A program made the translations under genes and the position numbers. The notes under the pieces were generated by a model. That model was not told the DNA's origin and did no database searches. It saw only the letters and a list, made by a program, of their open reading frames with translations. From the NCBI GenBank assembly GCA_009763385.1, contig CM019831.1:117249482-117313481 (forward strand): 64,000 nt of DNA. Reading direction: 5' to 3'. This DNA comes from Coix lacryma-jobi var. lacryma-jobi (taxonomy: Eukaryota > Streptophyta > Magnoliopsida > Poales > Poaceae). Shown one piece after another: positions 33,160 through 44,506 of the stretch (within the stretch, counting starts at the first letter, position 1; every line of letters begins with the position of its first letter).

Positions 33160-35393
33160 CAGGACCTCTCCTGACCTAAGTCCAATTATCCATTCACCAC
33201 ATAGTCATAGTGTTGCGGGCGATGCAATGAAACACACAGCTGTATCCCCACCGGCTCCATCCCCTCCACGACCGGCTCCATCCCCTCCACAACCAGCTCC
33301 ATCCCCGCCACGACCAACTCCATCCCCTCCACGACAGGCTCCATCTCCGCCACCGGCTCCATCCCCTCCACCACGGGCTCCATCCCCGCCGCCACCGGTC
33401 CCATCTCCTCCACCACGGGCTCCATCCCCGCCACCGGCCCCATCTCCTCCACCACGGGCTCCATCCCCACCACCGACTACACCAAAGAAGAGGCCAGCCA
33501 CACAAATGAAGGCATCGGCCCCACCGCCACTGAAGAAGAAAGCCTCTTCAGAAAGAAGACAAGCTATTCCTAAGATGACGAAACTTCCCTATGAGATGAC
33601 TGATGAGGAAACTAATGCTGCAGCGAAAGCACATTTGGACCAATTCTGGGCGGACACCGAGGCTAAAATTAAAGCGAAGAAAAACCCGGAGAAGCCGTAC
33701 CTTTTTGTACATCCTGATATGCTCAGGAAAAAGGTGGATGCTCATCAGAAAAAAGGTGTGTTATTCTCGTAAGAAATCGCCAATATCAGACTATGACCGC
33801 ACTATCACCAAGTTAGTTGAGGAGGCGAAGCAGAAACAGAAGAGAGCAAACAAGGGTGTCCCACAGCTCGGGGAACAATCAAAACAATCAGTGCCCCCGC
33901 TAGTTATTGCGAATGAATATGGTTCTAACTTGAAAGCGCTAGAACAACTTGATGTGGATCCTAAGCATCTTGATGCATTTTTCGCAGAAACTGGTCTAAC
34001 CTTGTCCTAAATGCTCGGTGAATCAGCCATCGAAAGTGCCCCGCAAATTGATCACTGGAAGAAGAATTATGTATATGGCCAGAGTCTATACAACCCTGCG
34101 GCCCTCACAGAACTTGGTACTCAAATGTACTTGGTAAACCAGTGGTACATGGCAGCGTGTAGCAAAAAAGCGGATGATTGGATTTGCTTTAGAATTAGAG
34201 ACCATCATTACTTTTGTGGCGATGATATTATACTTATCCAATTCAATGAGTTACACCAGCTATGCCACCTGGATGCTCTAGACAAATCTCTCGTCAGCTG
34301 CTTTTGTTTGTAAGTGATCCTTCATTTTAATAATCTCACTCTAGCATATGTATATGTAAATGTAATTATACTAACACTAGCTAGCGTGTATACATATGCA
34401 GAAACATGATGAGAGACCTCGTACATAGAAATGACAAGGAGGTTGGTTTCATTGATCCATATATCGTATTCTCGGTCCCAAACAAAGATTCCTGCTATGA
34501 TATATGGAGAAATGAAACAGAGAGGAATCTCCAGAGGTTCTTGATCAACCAAAAGAACAAAAGATATATACTCTTCCCCTATAACTTTAGGTGGGTGTTG
34601 TTATCATGTGCATATTTAATTTTACTTACTCAATTCCTATGATATATGTTGACTATATAAGCAAATTAATGCAGCTTTCACTGGATATTGATTGTCATTG
34701 ATCTCTCTGAAACTCAATTGCTAATCTATGACTCATTGAGAAAACCACTGAGAGATTACCAAGATATCATAGACATTATCCAGGGGTAACTTTCGATCTC
34801 TAAATATTGATTTCTACACTTTAAATCTGCAATAGTTAATTATGATCCATTTATTATGCAGCGTTTGGGCCTGGTTCGTTCCGAAACACCGTCTGGATTT
34901 GAAAGCGATACTTCCTCCTCCTATCCAATTGCAAGTAAGTTGTATTAGCTCCCCGCGTCTTTACCACTGTAGCATGCTTCATCACACGCGCGGGATGACG
35001 AGAGTAATCTTTTTACATCGTGCAGTGGGTTCTACGGCAACCACCAGGGAACAATTTGTGTGGGTACTACGTTTGCGAGTTTCTCTCGGTGTATGCGAAA
35101 AGAACTCCTATAGAGAGACAGAAAGTATGTAACATGTATACATAATAATCCCATGTATTTCTTTATTGCTATTAAATAAATCTTATGTATATTAATGCAT
35201 TTTTCCTTTTTTTTGCAAATTGAAGGACTTATGGTTGAAGAACCAGGTGTTGGAAATGGTGCACCTCAAAGGAATTCAAGAGATAATCACAGGATTTCTT
35301 AATGACCATGTCCTCAAAGCCGACACTGACTTCTACTATAACCCGGAAGAACCAGTGAAACCAAACCTAGACGAACATTTGTATGATATTTAA
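33160..35393 (+). CDS. Proline-rich ULP1-type (C48) cysteine protease of CACTA
   Basis: A multi-exon reading. 33220-33480 codes SPPP(R)AP repeats, followed by a basic segment, then DYDRTITKLVEE, YGSNLKALEQLDVDP and PQIDHWKKNYVYGQSLY. The protease core is split: one exon ends FPYNFR before GT (about 34590); 34675-34785 codes FHWILIVID (catalytic His) and LIYDSLRKP (probable catalytic Asp); 35025-35124 codes NNLCGYYVCEFL (catalytic Cys); 35226-35393 ends NLDEHLYDI and a TAA. ULP1 enzymes process SUMO or related proteins, and many plant Mutator and CACTA elements carry them. The triad residues are present, but there is a stop at 34008-34010 and a frame change near 33770, so the whole protein may be broken. 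Confidence 0.65.
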
Positions 35394-35699
35394 GTGACGG
35401 TCAATATTTGTGTTGTAAATACAAAGGATGCATGGATAATGTTGTAAATTTTATGTGCATAAATATATTATACATATAATATGTATAGCTAGCCCATATA
35501 TATATATTCATATTTTATGTGTGTAATTGTAAATTTTATGTGTATATATACGCGCATACATACATTAGCAGCGAAGAATATGTATTTGAAACCCTAATAT
35601 AATATATTAGCAACGAAGAAAACGTATTAGAAAACCTAATGTAATTGTAAAACCGAAAACAATAACCAATTGAAAAGAAAAAAGAAAAGGAAAAAAAAA

Positions 35700-35850
35700 G
35701 AGGACAGCCCCCGAGGGTCTTTAGCCCCGGTTGGTAATACCAACCAGGACTAAAGAGGTCAGCCATCGGGGCCCGGCTCGGGACCTCTTTAGTCCCGGTT
35801 GGTATTAGGTCCCCCCTTTAGCTCCGGGGCGGGGAACCGGGGCTAAAGGT
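35700..35850. repeat. CACTA subterminal hairpin repeats, right
   Basis: CTTTAGCCCCGGTTGGT and ACCAACCAGGACTAAAG (about 35719-35755) repeat the left-end hairpin with a changed loop. They are followed by CTTTAGTCCCGGTTGG and GGGGAACCGGGGCTAAAGG. No CACTA terminus follows. Confidence 0.75.
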
Positions 35851-36410
35851 TGGTTGGAGCAAAGAATGTCTACATTTCATACCACCATATTTCACACTAC
35901 ACATTATTTATTATCCACCGCATTGCAAGTTGGAACTTGGAGGCAGCTCGTCCGTTGGATCGTGTAGGTTTGTATCAATGTTGGCCCTCGTTCATTTTTG
36001 AAAGCGCCCTTTTACTTAGGGATACCTGTAGTAAGGGACAAGAAACATCGAATAAAGAAACAAAACAAAATGCGTACGTGATGCAGCCACCGCAGCTGAA
36101 AATACATTGCAATTGCAAAATAAAAGATCAAATAACTATTCAAGAGAACAAATTCTATATAGGGACTTGTCCCTCCTATTTCTTCAAAAACAGAAGAAGA
36201 TGACATTTTTTTTTAAAAAAAATAGTAAATTTCTCCATCATCTATATCTTGCTAGTGAATTAGATGAGAATTTGAAAAATAATCAAGATCCTAATGACAC
36301 AACATTAAAGTATACCATCTACGTGATGCCTCTTCACTATCGGAGCATCGGGTCATTAGCTGAGAATTCAAAAATAATCAAGGTCCTAATGACACAACAA
36401 TAAGGTCTGT
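35851..36410. other. Intergenic, with a 40-bp direct repeat
   Basis: GAGAATTTGAAAAATAATCA...CCTAATGACACAACA (about 36266-36305) recurs with few changes at about 36362-36401, 96 bp apart. No gene supported. Confidence 0.6.
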
Positions 36411-36575
36411 GTCACTGTTGGCTCAAGCCACAAACCTGCAGTGATAGATCTACCGCATCACTGTCGGGTCATGGTGTAGCTTGACAATGATATATCCCTC
36501 TTGGGTCAAGCCACTACTCGGCATTGATGTTGTAGCTATCACTGTCGGTTTTTATTGTAACCTGACAGTACACCT
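36411..36575. repeat. Debris of another CACTA subterminal region
   Basis: Inverted and direct copies of TCACTGTCGG, CAGTGATAG and TGACAATGAT type motifs around GGGTCA...AGCTTGACA. This pattern occurs in subterminal parts of grass CACTA elements. No terminus or ORF is present. Confidence 0.4.
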
Positions 36576-38410
36576 AACTATCATATTATTGATTCTTCAC
36601 CTAATAACTAGCGCGTGTACACAGGATTAGGTTCCTAACTACTCAAGGTTTGATCTCTAACATGAGATTGCCCCAAAAGCGATGGAAGAATAAATGAAAG
36701 AACTTAATCCGCCAATACTTCAAGTAGGTCCTACATATCGCCACACTCCCATTTAGCTAAACCATATATCTCCCTATCTTTCTCTAAGTCGTTCGCTTAA
36801 GTTGCTCTTCTAGGTCATTAAACAAAGTGGAGCGAGTAGGGTCGGGGCGCCTTTGTCCACTTGATATGCTACCATACCTAAAACAACTTAATCAGAATAC
36901 CATGAGTACAATGGTACTTAGAGCGCTTATGCACAAATACTACATACTTGGTGGATGTAAGGTTCAACATGCGGGTGATTGTGCATTGCCTAAATAAAAG
37001 TGTGTCATATTTTAAGTAAGGAAATGCTATGGTGTGGAGGAAGCACAGAGGGGCAAGCCTCTCCAGGCACTGGGCGCTAGGGAAAAGCGTCAGGTGCGGA
37101 GGGAGTAGATGGCCGATGTGGAGGGAAATATGACATCGGGGATGGATGAAGGGCCCTCACAGAGAGATGGGCATCGGGCGTAGGGATGGCCGGATGGGAC
37201 TAGGCGTTGAGTATTATAGAGGGGCGCCATCGAGAGGAAGAGCGTGAGTGCCCGATGGAGAAGAGAATATGGGGAAAGATAAAAGGAAAGAGAAAGAGAG
37301 AGGCTAACATGTGGGCCCCATGCCTTAGGTGCCTTATCTTACCTTTTATTTGAGGTTTCCAAACGAAATACAAAATTTGTGATGGTGATATCCCGGCCCA
37401 TAAAACTGAACATGAGATGAAATCAACATCTCTAAAAACTAGAACGTGACCATCCCAATCCTACAACATCCAGAAACAAAACACATGCATAGTAAACATT
37501 GCAGTATTCTCTGGACTGTGCAGGGATACAAGATCTTGCATTACTGCATTCTTGCTTCTGCAGGGAGACAGAGAGATCAAAACACGCAAGGGAACAAATT
37601 AAATAAATTCAGATCGATCTGCCGACAATTTGTGAGTAAGCCAAGCTATATATGTGCTACTTTTTGTCTTTGAAACGCACCATGACAGTGCAGTGCGTAA
37701 ACTGGGTAAGCTGTCAATTTTAAGGTGCTTACCTTCCCATGTTGCATGCCTATCTCCTCTACTCTATCCGTTCTCTTTTGTTCCTCAGTATCTTCCAAGG
37801 GTTTTCTGTCTCCATTATAATTACAAAGACTTGCAACCCTATCTGGTGTGACTGGTTTATCCATCGACAATGACACCAGCAATGTATGCATGGCCCTGGA
37901 AGAAGTTGATAGGTGCATTATGAAAACCTAATAAAAAGAGGTGAGGCGTGTCTTCCTCTCATGGGTTGCATGTAATGCAAGTGAACCTTTTTGTGTAATA
38001 TAACCTTTATATATGTTATTATTATTATTATATTACGCACATAGTGACATAGATGTAATGGCCCAGCTAGATACACACAGTGTGGAATCTCATGATGAGT
38101 GTGTTCTTTTGTTTTTATCTCGTGCAACTGCGGCGGTTGTATGCGTAGCTTGAAAGGCAGTAGTACTCAGATTTCTGGGATGATGTGTTTCTTGATTGCT
38201 GTCCAACACTCAAAACCTTAACATGGATTTTGGTTAGAATTTCACCTGATTCGCTTATGATTGGAGGAATTTCCGACCTTCATTGTTCCAATGATGATGC
38301 CACAAAGTGTGCTCAAATGATGCCTCGCTTATTGAATGGTGGTGCGCGAAATGGGAGTGGATATCTTTTCGTCCATGATGTCTTCTTAAACAAGTTGTGT
38401 AAAGACTAAA
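36576..38410. other. Intergenic, no gene seen
   Basis: Unremarkable sequence with a purine-rich stretch (37020-37310) and an ATT microsatellite near 38020. Short open frames show no domain. Confidence 0.5.
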
Positions 38411-38414
38411 GAGA

Positions 38415-39020
38415 CATCACTACCCGATTTCGCTTCTACCACTTGACAAAGGTTTTGACGAGTGTCATCCACAACATAGCACGACAAAAAAAAGTTTCGG
38501 CAAAGCTGTCTTTGCCGAGTGCTTTTTGTCAACCACTCGTCAAAAGCTTTGTCAAGTGCCGAAAAAGCACTCAGCAAAAAAAACACTTTGGAAAATATAA
38601 ATTGAAAAACCCTAAAAAAATATCAAAATACAAATCTTATATCTCTCTCTTAAGTTTAATGAAACTATACGAGAGAGATGTAGATTTTGTGAACAACGTT
38701 ACTATTGCTTTGTTGAATGAAGAAATGACCACAATAAAAGTTGAAGATCTTGAGAAGTTATACAACTTTGTAGTTGAATACTTTTTAATTTAAATTAATT
38801 TAGTGCTTCAAAATGTGCATTGAAGTTGTTTTTTGTTTGCCGAGTGCTAAATTTCAAGCACTCGGCAAGCAGCTCTTTATAGAGTGTCAAATTCTGGCAC
38901 TCGACAAAGAGGGTCTTCGCCGAGTGTTTTGTTTTTGGCACTCGGCAAAGAGTGTTTTTGCCGAGTGCCCGAAATTTAACACTCGGCAAAGCACTTGCCG
39001 CTCGGCGAAGTGTCGCATTC
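38415..39020. repeat. TTTGCCGAGTGC-type CACTA subterminal repeats
   Basis: Many direct and inverted copies of TTTGCCGAGTG and CACTCGGCAAAG lie at about 38500-38580 and 38830-39010, separated by AT-rich DNA. CACTACCCG at 38417 might be the left tip of a small defective element. No transposase is present. The motif is widespread in grass CACTA families. Confidence 0.55.
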
Positions 39021-39091
39021 CGGTATTGCATGTTGTTTGAAACATAGAGACTTGTTATTCATTTTGCACTGACTCGCGAAATATAAACTAT

Positions 39092-39302
39092 GGGATGTTT
39101 GGTCTCTGGAGTGAGGTAGTCCATCTTCAGCTTATTTCTCACTTTTTTATTTGACGGAATGGTGGAATGAGTTGACGTATTACAAGCTAATAATTAATAT
39201 TGAGTACGGGTAATGAAGTCATTTTACTAAATTTCAAGAATAAACTCATGATGCATCACCTCTAGTCATCTAGAATGGATCAATTCCACTAAACAAACAC
39301 AC
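39092..39302. mobile_element. Small MITE with 3-bp TAT duplication
   Basis: The ends GGGATGTTTGGTC and the complement of AAACAAACACAC are similar, and TAT lies on both sides (39089-39091 and 39303-39305). This is the same target type as the split element at 830-10085. 211 bp, non-coding. Confidence 0.45.
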
Positions 39303-40248
39303 TATAAATTAGTGGTTTTTGAACGTGATATCAAACTCACGGTGTAATCTCAGAGACTATACGGGGTTATATTATGGGCATGTTTGAATGAGTTAGGAGT
39401 AAATATTGTTATCTAGTTAAAATTAGCCTAGGTATGTTCTAGTACAATACATGGCCATGGGTTAATTAATATTGTTTCTTTTGCCCTTGGTACGCACGCT
39501 TGAGGTCTGGAAAGGGTAGGTAGGTGGGGACATTTTAGTCCTTTCTCAATCTATTAGCTCCTTAAATTTCAACTAGCTAAATACACAGACAACTACTAGT
39601 TGGTATGTGGAGTAATACTCACCTCACCTATTGACCTCCGATCCCATTGGATAAAACAAATCTTATTTTCAACTAGCTAACAATTAGCACTTGTACTGAA
39701 AATAGGGCCTAGCTAGTACACGAGTCAAATCTCGCGGTACAAATGCAGGACCACAAAAATCATTTAGGCACTTTACCATGTGTCCTGTAATTCCAGCTTT
39801 TTTAGGTGAGGTGCTTTTGGGTAATGACTAGTGACCTGGTGTCAAAAAATTCAAGGGGTTGTTTGATGCTTGATAGACACTACACTGTTCCTAGTTGGGA
39901 TGGGCAGCCGAACGAACGAGTGACCTTCAAGTGACAAAAGCTAACCAGACCCACCACACGAGGCCCCAGCTAATATGCATGATTGAGACATTGAGATGCC
40001 TCAGCTCCGGGCATCAACATACAAAATTACAAACCACCCGGGGCTGCAGAAGTTGCAACGCCAACGTGTCAAACGTGAGGCGTACAATGCCATTGGCCCA
40101 TTGATAGTCACACACAGTATGGACACCTGTTTGCCCGTAGATGAATAATGTGGCAGCAGCATCAGCATGCATTTTGCCGGTGGTTTCAACTATGTGTTTT
40201 TGTTGTGTCACTGCCGGGAAAAAGGGTGACGGCTTCGTGCAGTTACTG
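39303..40248. other. Intergenic, no gene seen
   Basis: No domain-bearing ORF, repeat or RNA gene was recognised. Confidence 0.5.
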
Positions 40249-40436
40249 CATGTTTAGTTCCCAAAAAAAATTACAATGAAGTATTAAATATAGGTAAAAA
40301 ATAACTAATTGCACAGTTTGTCTGTAAATGTCGAGACAAATCTTTTAAGCATAGTTAGTCCATATTTGGACAAAGTTTGTCAAATAACAACGAAAGTGCT
40401 TCAAGAACTTTACGCTAAAATTTCTATGAACTAAAG
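40249..40436. mobile_element. MITE-like copy, AATAACTAATTG family
   Basis: It shares its core (AAAAAATAACTAATTG, GTCGAGACAAAT, GACAAAGTTTGTCAAATAAC, AACGAAAGTGCT) with the elements at 41636, 42026 and 42264. The ends GCATGTTTAGTTCC and GGAACT-like are poorly kept, so the borders are approximate. Confidence 0.5.
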
Positions 40437-40900
40437 TCTAGCCAGCTCAACTATGATCTTTTTGCCCCCTTTGATATTGTTTCAATGAGAAGACATGAAT
40501 AACATTTTTTCTGGCATTATAGAGAGTAGGGTTTTTTTCGAAGAGCAACAAATAAAGGTACAAACAAAATGCTTTATACATAAGAGAAATAGCAGCCAAC
40601 AACAGCTCTGTATAGAGAGAAAGCGTGCCAATCTAAGAACTATAGGATAGACAAAATTATCTTTTCGCGTCTCAGTTAACACCGTTACCAGCCCATTTTG
40701 ACGGCATAGAGGTCAGATAAGGAAGATTTTAACTTTAAATGCTAAATAAGGAACAACAAGTTTTTTTTGTGTCAAATAAGGAATTTCTTCAATACATTTA
40801 TCTAGTACAACATTTTTTATACATAAGTAGCTAAAAAGAGAGTATTCCTTGCACATCTCGTCTCCCAAGAAGTATGACTAGATTTATTATAATAATAATG
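40437..40900. other. Intergenic, no gene seen
   Basis: AT-rich DNA with short open frames and no recognised features. Confidence 0.5.
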
Positions 40901-41188
40901 CTCCATCCATCTAAAATGAATGTAATTCTCGTTCTTGAGTAGTAGAACAATTTTGAATTTGACTACATCTATAAAAATATTTAGACTTATGGTACCAAAT
41001 AAATATTACCAGGTTAATCATGAAATAATGGAATATGTTTTCAATAATACAACTATTTGAAGCTACATAGTATGAAATTAGTTAATTTAACATCTTTTTA
41101 CTATCAATATCTTTTATTATAGACTTATCAATTAAAAATGTCAGAATCCTAAAAAACCAAGATGTGTATTATTTCTGGGCGGAGGGAG
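40901..41188. mobile_element. Stowaway-like MITE, degraded
   Basis: CTCCATCCATCTAAAATGAATGTAAT at the left and TTATTTCTGGGCGGAGGGAG at the right are imperfect inverted repeats of the Stowaway type. A clean TA duplication is not visible. Confidence 0.55.
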
Positions 41189-41635
41189 TTGTAATTTGGA
41201 TTTCAACGAGTCCGTATAAAAATGTTGTACAACCTCCTCAGACTATTCGCACTCACGTTACTTTATTTTCATCCTCTATACTGCATAGTCATCAAGATTC
41301 TCTCCTTTATACTCATTTCTTCCGCATCTATTCATCCTCTATATCATCTTCTATTCACTGTGGGCTCACTTGTCATTTTATCTAAATATATTCATGAGAG
41401 ATCTAGTTTTGAAGAATTAATTGCAATTAATTTAATGGCGTAATCAGAATTTAATTTGAGTTTTTGGTTTGTTAGATATAGTATTTTTTTGAAATGAAAT
41501 TTGGTGGGGCCACCCTGCTGTACCGGTGCAGGCTTCAGATGATGCGCGTGCGCTGGGCGCGTGGCCTGCGGCCCTATAGCGGACTCCTGCATAGCGTGAT
41601 GTACCGGGTGCCGCTGCAGCCGAAATTTACGGTAA
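41189..41635. other. Intergenic, no gene seen
   Basis: Short open frames in a mixed AT-rich then GC-rich stretch. No recognisable domain. Confidence 0.45.
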
Positions 41636-41891
41636 AGCCTTGTTTAGATACCCACGAGCTATCAACTTTTTTTTTCACTCTCTCTATCACATCATCATCA
41701 CATCAATATTTGGACGCATGCATGGAGCATTAAATGTTGGTAAAATAAATAACTAATTGTACTTTTAGTATGTACATGTCGAGACGAATATTTTGAGTGT
41801 AGTTGATCCATATTTAGACAAAGTTTGTGAAATAACAACGAAAGTGCTACAGTTGAAAAAAAAAACTCATCTTTCACATCTAAACAAGGCC
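41636..41891. mobile_element. Tourist-like MITE with TAA duplication
   Basis: Ends AGCCTTGTTTAGAT and ATCTAAACAAGGCC are inverted repeats, with TAA on both sides (41633-41635 and 41892-41894). 256 bp, no ORF. Same family as 42026-42509, in opposite orientation. Confidence 0.8.
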
Positions 41892-42025
41892 TAAATGAGT
41901 TTGACGGACGCTATGCCCAGTGCGGCTGGTCTCAAGTCCCAAAGCGCTGGGCTGCTGGGCCCCACGTATCGGAAGAAAAAGGAAGAAATAAACAAATCTG
42001 AGCCCCGTACCCGCGTTCGCACCGA

Positions 42026-42509
42026 GGCCTTGTTTAGATGCATGTGATGAGATTTTTTCTCAATTGTAGCACTTTCGTTGTTATTTGACAAACTTTGTTT
42101 AAATATGGACTACGTAGACTCAAAAGATTCGTCTCGACATGTACATACTAAAAGTACAATTAGTTATTTATTTTACCAATATTTAATGCTCCATGCATGC
42201 GTTCAAACATTGATGTGATGGTGATGTGATGGAGAGAGAGTGAAAAAAAGTTGATAGTTTGATGCCATGTTCAGTTCACGAAATTGGCCCAAATATGTTG
42301 CAGAGTAGAATCTTTAGGCGCATGCACGGAGCATTAAATGTAGATAAAAAATAACTAATTGTACTTTTAGTCCGCTCATGTCGAGACAAATCTTTTGAGC
42401 CTAGTTAGGTCATATTTAGATAAAGTTTGTCAAATAACAACGAAAGTGTTATATTAACTTTTTGCCAAATATTTCACCTACTGAAGGCCGAGTGTATCTA
42501 AACAAGGCC
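42026..42509. mobile_element. Tourist-like MITE containing a second, nested MITE
   Basis: The outer copy has GGCCTTGTTTAGAT (42026) and ATCTAAACAAGGCC (to 42509) with CGA on both sides (42023-42025 and 42510-42512). Its right part is interrupted at about 42264-42489 by a related element that starts GCCATGTTCAGTT and ends AACTGAAGGCC-like. The inner copy shares the AACGAAAGTG core, so two members of one family are nested. Confidence 0.75.
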
Positions 42510-42613
42510 CGAGGCTCGTCTCTGTCTTCCCAACAAAAACAATGCCACCCAGCTGCACCCCCACCCTGCATGACTGCATCTGAGGAAAAAAACGAGCCAC
42601 AAATCAAGGGCCA

Positions 42614-42864
42614 TTTGCAAGACTGTCCTTGTTTTAAAGTCCAATTGCTTGTTTGTCCATATTTTTTTAACTTTGCATGTTTGCCCCTATTTTATGTCTT
42701 CCAATTGCATAGATGCCCTAAAAACATGAAAAACAGGGGTAGTTTTGCAATAAAACAGGGGCAACCATGCAATTGGAAAACAAAAAAACAGGGGCAAACA
42801 TGCAAAGTTAAAAAAACAGGGGCAAACAAGCAATTGGACTTTAAAACAAGGGCAATGTAGCAAT
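42614..42864. repeat. Long foldback (inverted repeat, arms about 110 bp)
   Basis: The left arm (TCCTTGTTTTAAAGTCCAAT..., to about 42720) and right arm (...ATTGGACTTTAAAACAAGGG, to 42864) are nearly perfect inverted repeats around a short loop near 42735. Both strands therefore give similar short ORFs rich in Cys/Phe/Leu, which are not genes. The transcript of either strand would fold into a long hairpin. It ends roughly 1.6 kb before the FPP start codon. Confidence 0.85.
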
Positions 42865-43199
42865 TTTTCCCCACAAATCAAACACTTATAGCATTCTTGC
42901 TGCATCTCTGTTCAAACCCGGCAAGGTACTCACCGTAAACAGTAGCAAGCAACACCGAGCATTGCTTGCTGCTGCTACAGTACACTTGAGGACACTGACT
43001 GTGAGCTGTGGTTGAAGTTGAACAGCAGATGAGAGAGAGAGGAAAAAAAAAGGAAAAAGAAAAACTCGAAAGAAAAGGCTACTCCGCCTCTAGACCGGGT
43101 GAGACGACAGACGAGACGGGGAGAGCCGGGAGGCAGCAAAGGCAAACCACGCGAGCCATCCACACTGCAGCAGTGACGCCTCCGCCTCTCCTTCCCTGG

Positions 43200-43397
43200 C
43201 TTGTTCGAGCTGCCTGGGCGGGAAAGAGAGAAAGCGAGCTGCTGCGAGAGGCCTGCGACTGAAAAAAAAGAGGAGGGGCAAAAGCACAACGCGCGTGCCG
43301 GCTCGGATTCTTGCGGGGGGCGGCGGCCGACTGGTTTCTCATCTCCCCGGCCTCTCTTTCAAGTTCCAATCCACCACCCGGCGCCATCGCTAATCTG
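43200..43397 (+). other. Probable 5' UTR exon of the FPP gene
   Basis: GC-rich and CT-rich sequence ends at CTG before GTACGG (donor at 43398). A matching acceptor TTTTCAG lies at 44367, defining a 970-bp first intron followed by a 95-bp leader before the start codon. The transcription start is not fixed, and 43200 is only an estimate. Confidence 0.45.
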
Positions 43398-44377
43398 GTA
43401 CGGCGGTTTTTCCTGTTTCTTCCCTGTATCTCCCCGCGTGCGTGTGTCTGCGTGCTTCGATCTGTGCTGCTCCCCCGCGTGGGGTGGGTCGGGGCCAATG
43501 CGGGGCGCTGTTCTTGCGTCGCGTCGTGCTGCCCCCCACCGTAGCTTTTTTTGTCTGGCGTTCCACGCGGTTCTTCTGACGGTTGCCATTCCCCACTGGT
43601 ATTATTAATGTTCCCCGTTTCGTTTTTCTTGCGGCAGCCCTGTTTCTTGAATCTTGGCTGGTTGTTTTTTTCTGATTTTTTTTTTGGTGAGGTACCAGTG
43701 TACAGATGCTGTCCTTCTCCTTCCTCCTGGCGATTTTCGTTAGGGTTTTGGTCTGCATTGTGTGTCCGATGTGGGATTTTGCGGAGATTTGGTGATGGGA
43801 GAAAGCTGAGGTTTCCCCCCTTTCCGGATTTTCGGCGGGATTTCTTCTTCTTTCCGTGTGCTGAGTGAGTGGGTTTGACTGATTTTGTTCGGTGGATTTG
43901 AAGGAAGAGAAATCTCAGCTTGTTTAAGAAAGCCATAAAAGTTTATCTTCGGTGGATTTGAGACTTAACTGTCTCATCCCTCCGCTGCATTTTGTAGGAT
44001 TCGGGGGTTTTGGCTTTTTTTTTGGGGGGGGGGGACGGAAGGGTCGATTTCTTGTCTGAGATTTTCTCATTTCGGCATTGTGAAGCCTTGCAGAAAGAAT
44101 GTTTTGGCCGTACGTTTTCTCGGTCTCTGCAGCCGTACCTAATCCCTGCCGCTTCCTGTACTGATCTCTGTATTTTTTAACAGCAGAAAAAGGTAAAAAA
44201 AACTAATCTTGTGTCGGTGAGAGTTGCCTTGTAAGCAATTTGGTAATTGAATCTTCAATTTTTTTGTTGTTGTTGTTCAGCCATTATTTTACTGCACGAT
44301 GTTCAGTTTAAGGTAGAAGAACTGCCTCTGCAATGTGGCTTGTATTGAGTTCTCTTTCAATTTTCAGTGTTGATTAT

Positions 44378-44506
44378 ATGAACCCGGCCTTTGGACATTT
44401 GGTGGTGCTAAAGCAACACCAACCTTCCCTGTTGCTGCTTTGAATGTTTTGGTGGTTGTCGGATGGATCGCCGCAGTTGGCTCTGGAAGCGCAAGTCGTC
44501 AGATAA
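44378..44506 (+). promoter_or_regulatory. Two uORFs in the FPP leader
   Basis: uORF1 (ATG 44378, stop TGA 44441-44443) codes 21 residues. uORF2 begins immediately (ATG 44444) and codes 20 residues in another frame, ending at TAA 44504-44506, so it overlaps the main ATG at 44463. If the leader exon is used as predicted, both could reduce translation of the main ORF. Confidence 0.5.

Larger units (their letters stand above)
24246..35850 (+). mobile_element. CACTA (En/Spm) transposon, right terminus not found
   Basis: The left end CACTACTAGAGAA (24246) is a typical CACTA terminus, followed by subterminal hairpins such as CTTTAGCCCCGGTTGGT with its partner ACCAACCAGGACTAAAG (about 24331-24367). 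The same hairpin recurs at about 35719-35755, which suggests the other end of the same element. A third cluster of related hairpins lies in the middle (29420-29600). Inside are a broken TNP2 transposase and a second gene with TNPA-like and ULP1-like parts, both on the plus strand. No TAGTG terminus was found after 35850, so the right end is lost or altered. Two merged elements are an alternative. Confidence 0.75.

Noticed and set aside
33186..33505. Gly/Asp-rich and Trp-rich minus-strand ORFs
   Set aside because: Shadows of the SPPP-repeat coding sequence on the plus strand.
42462..42905. Cys/Phe-rich ORFs on both strands that look alike
   Set aside because: Both are read from the two arms of the same foldback, so the similarity is forced by the inverted repeat.
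43079..43936. 285-codon minus-strand ORF
   Set aside because: It overlaps the GC-rich UTR and first intron of the FPP gene, is low complexity and has no domain or splice support.
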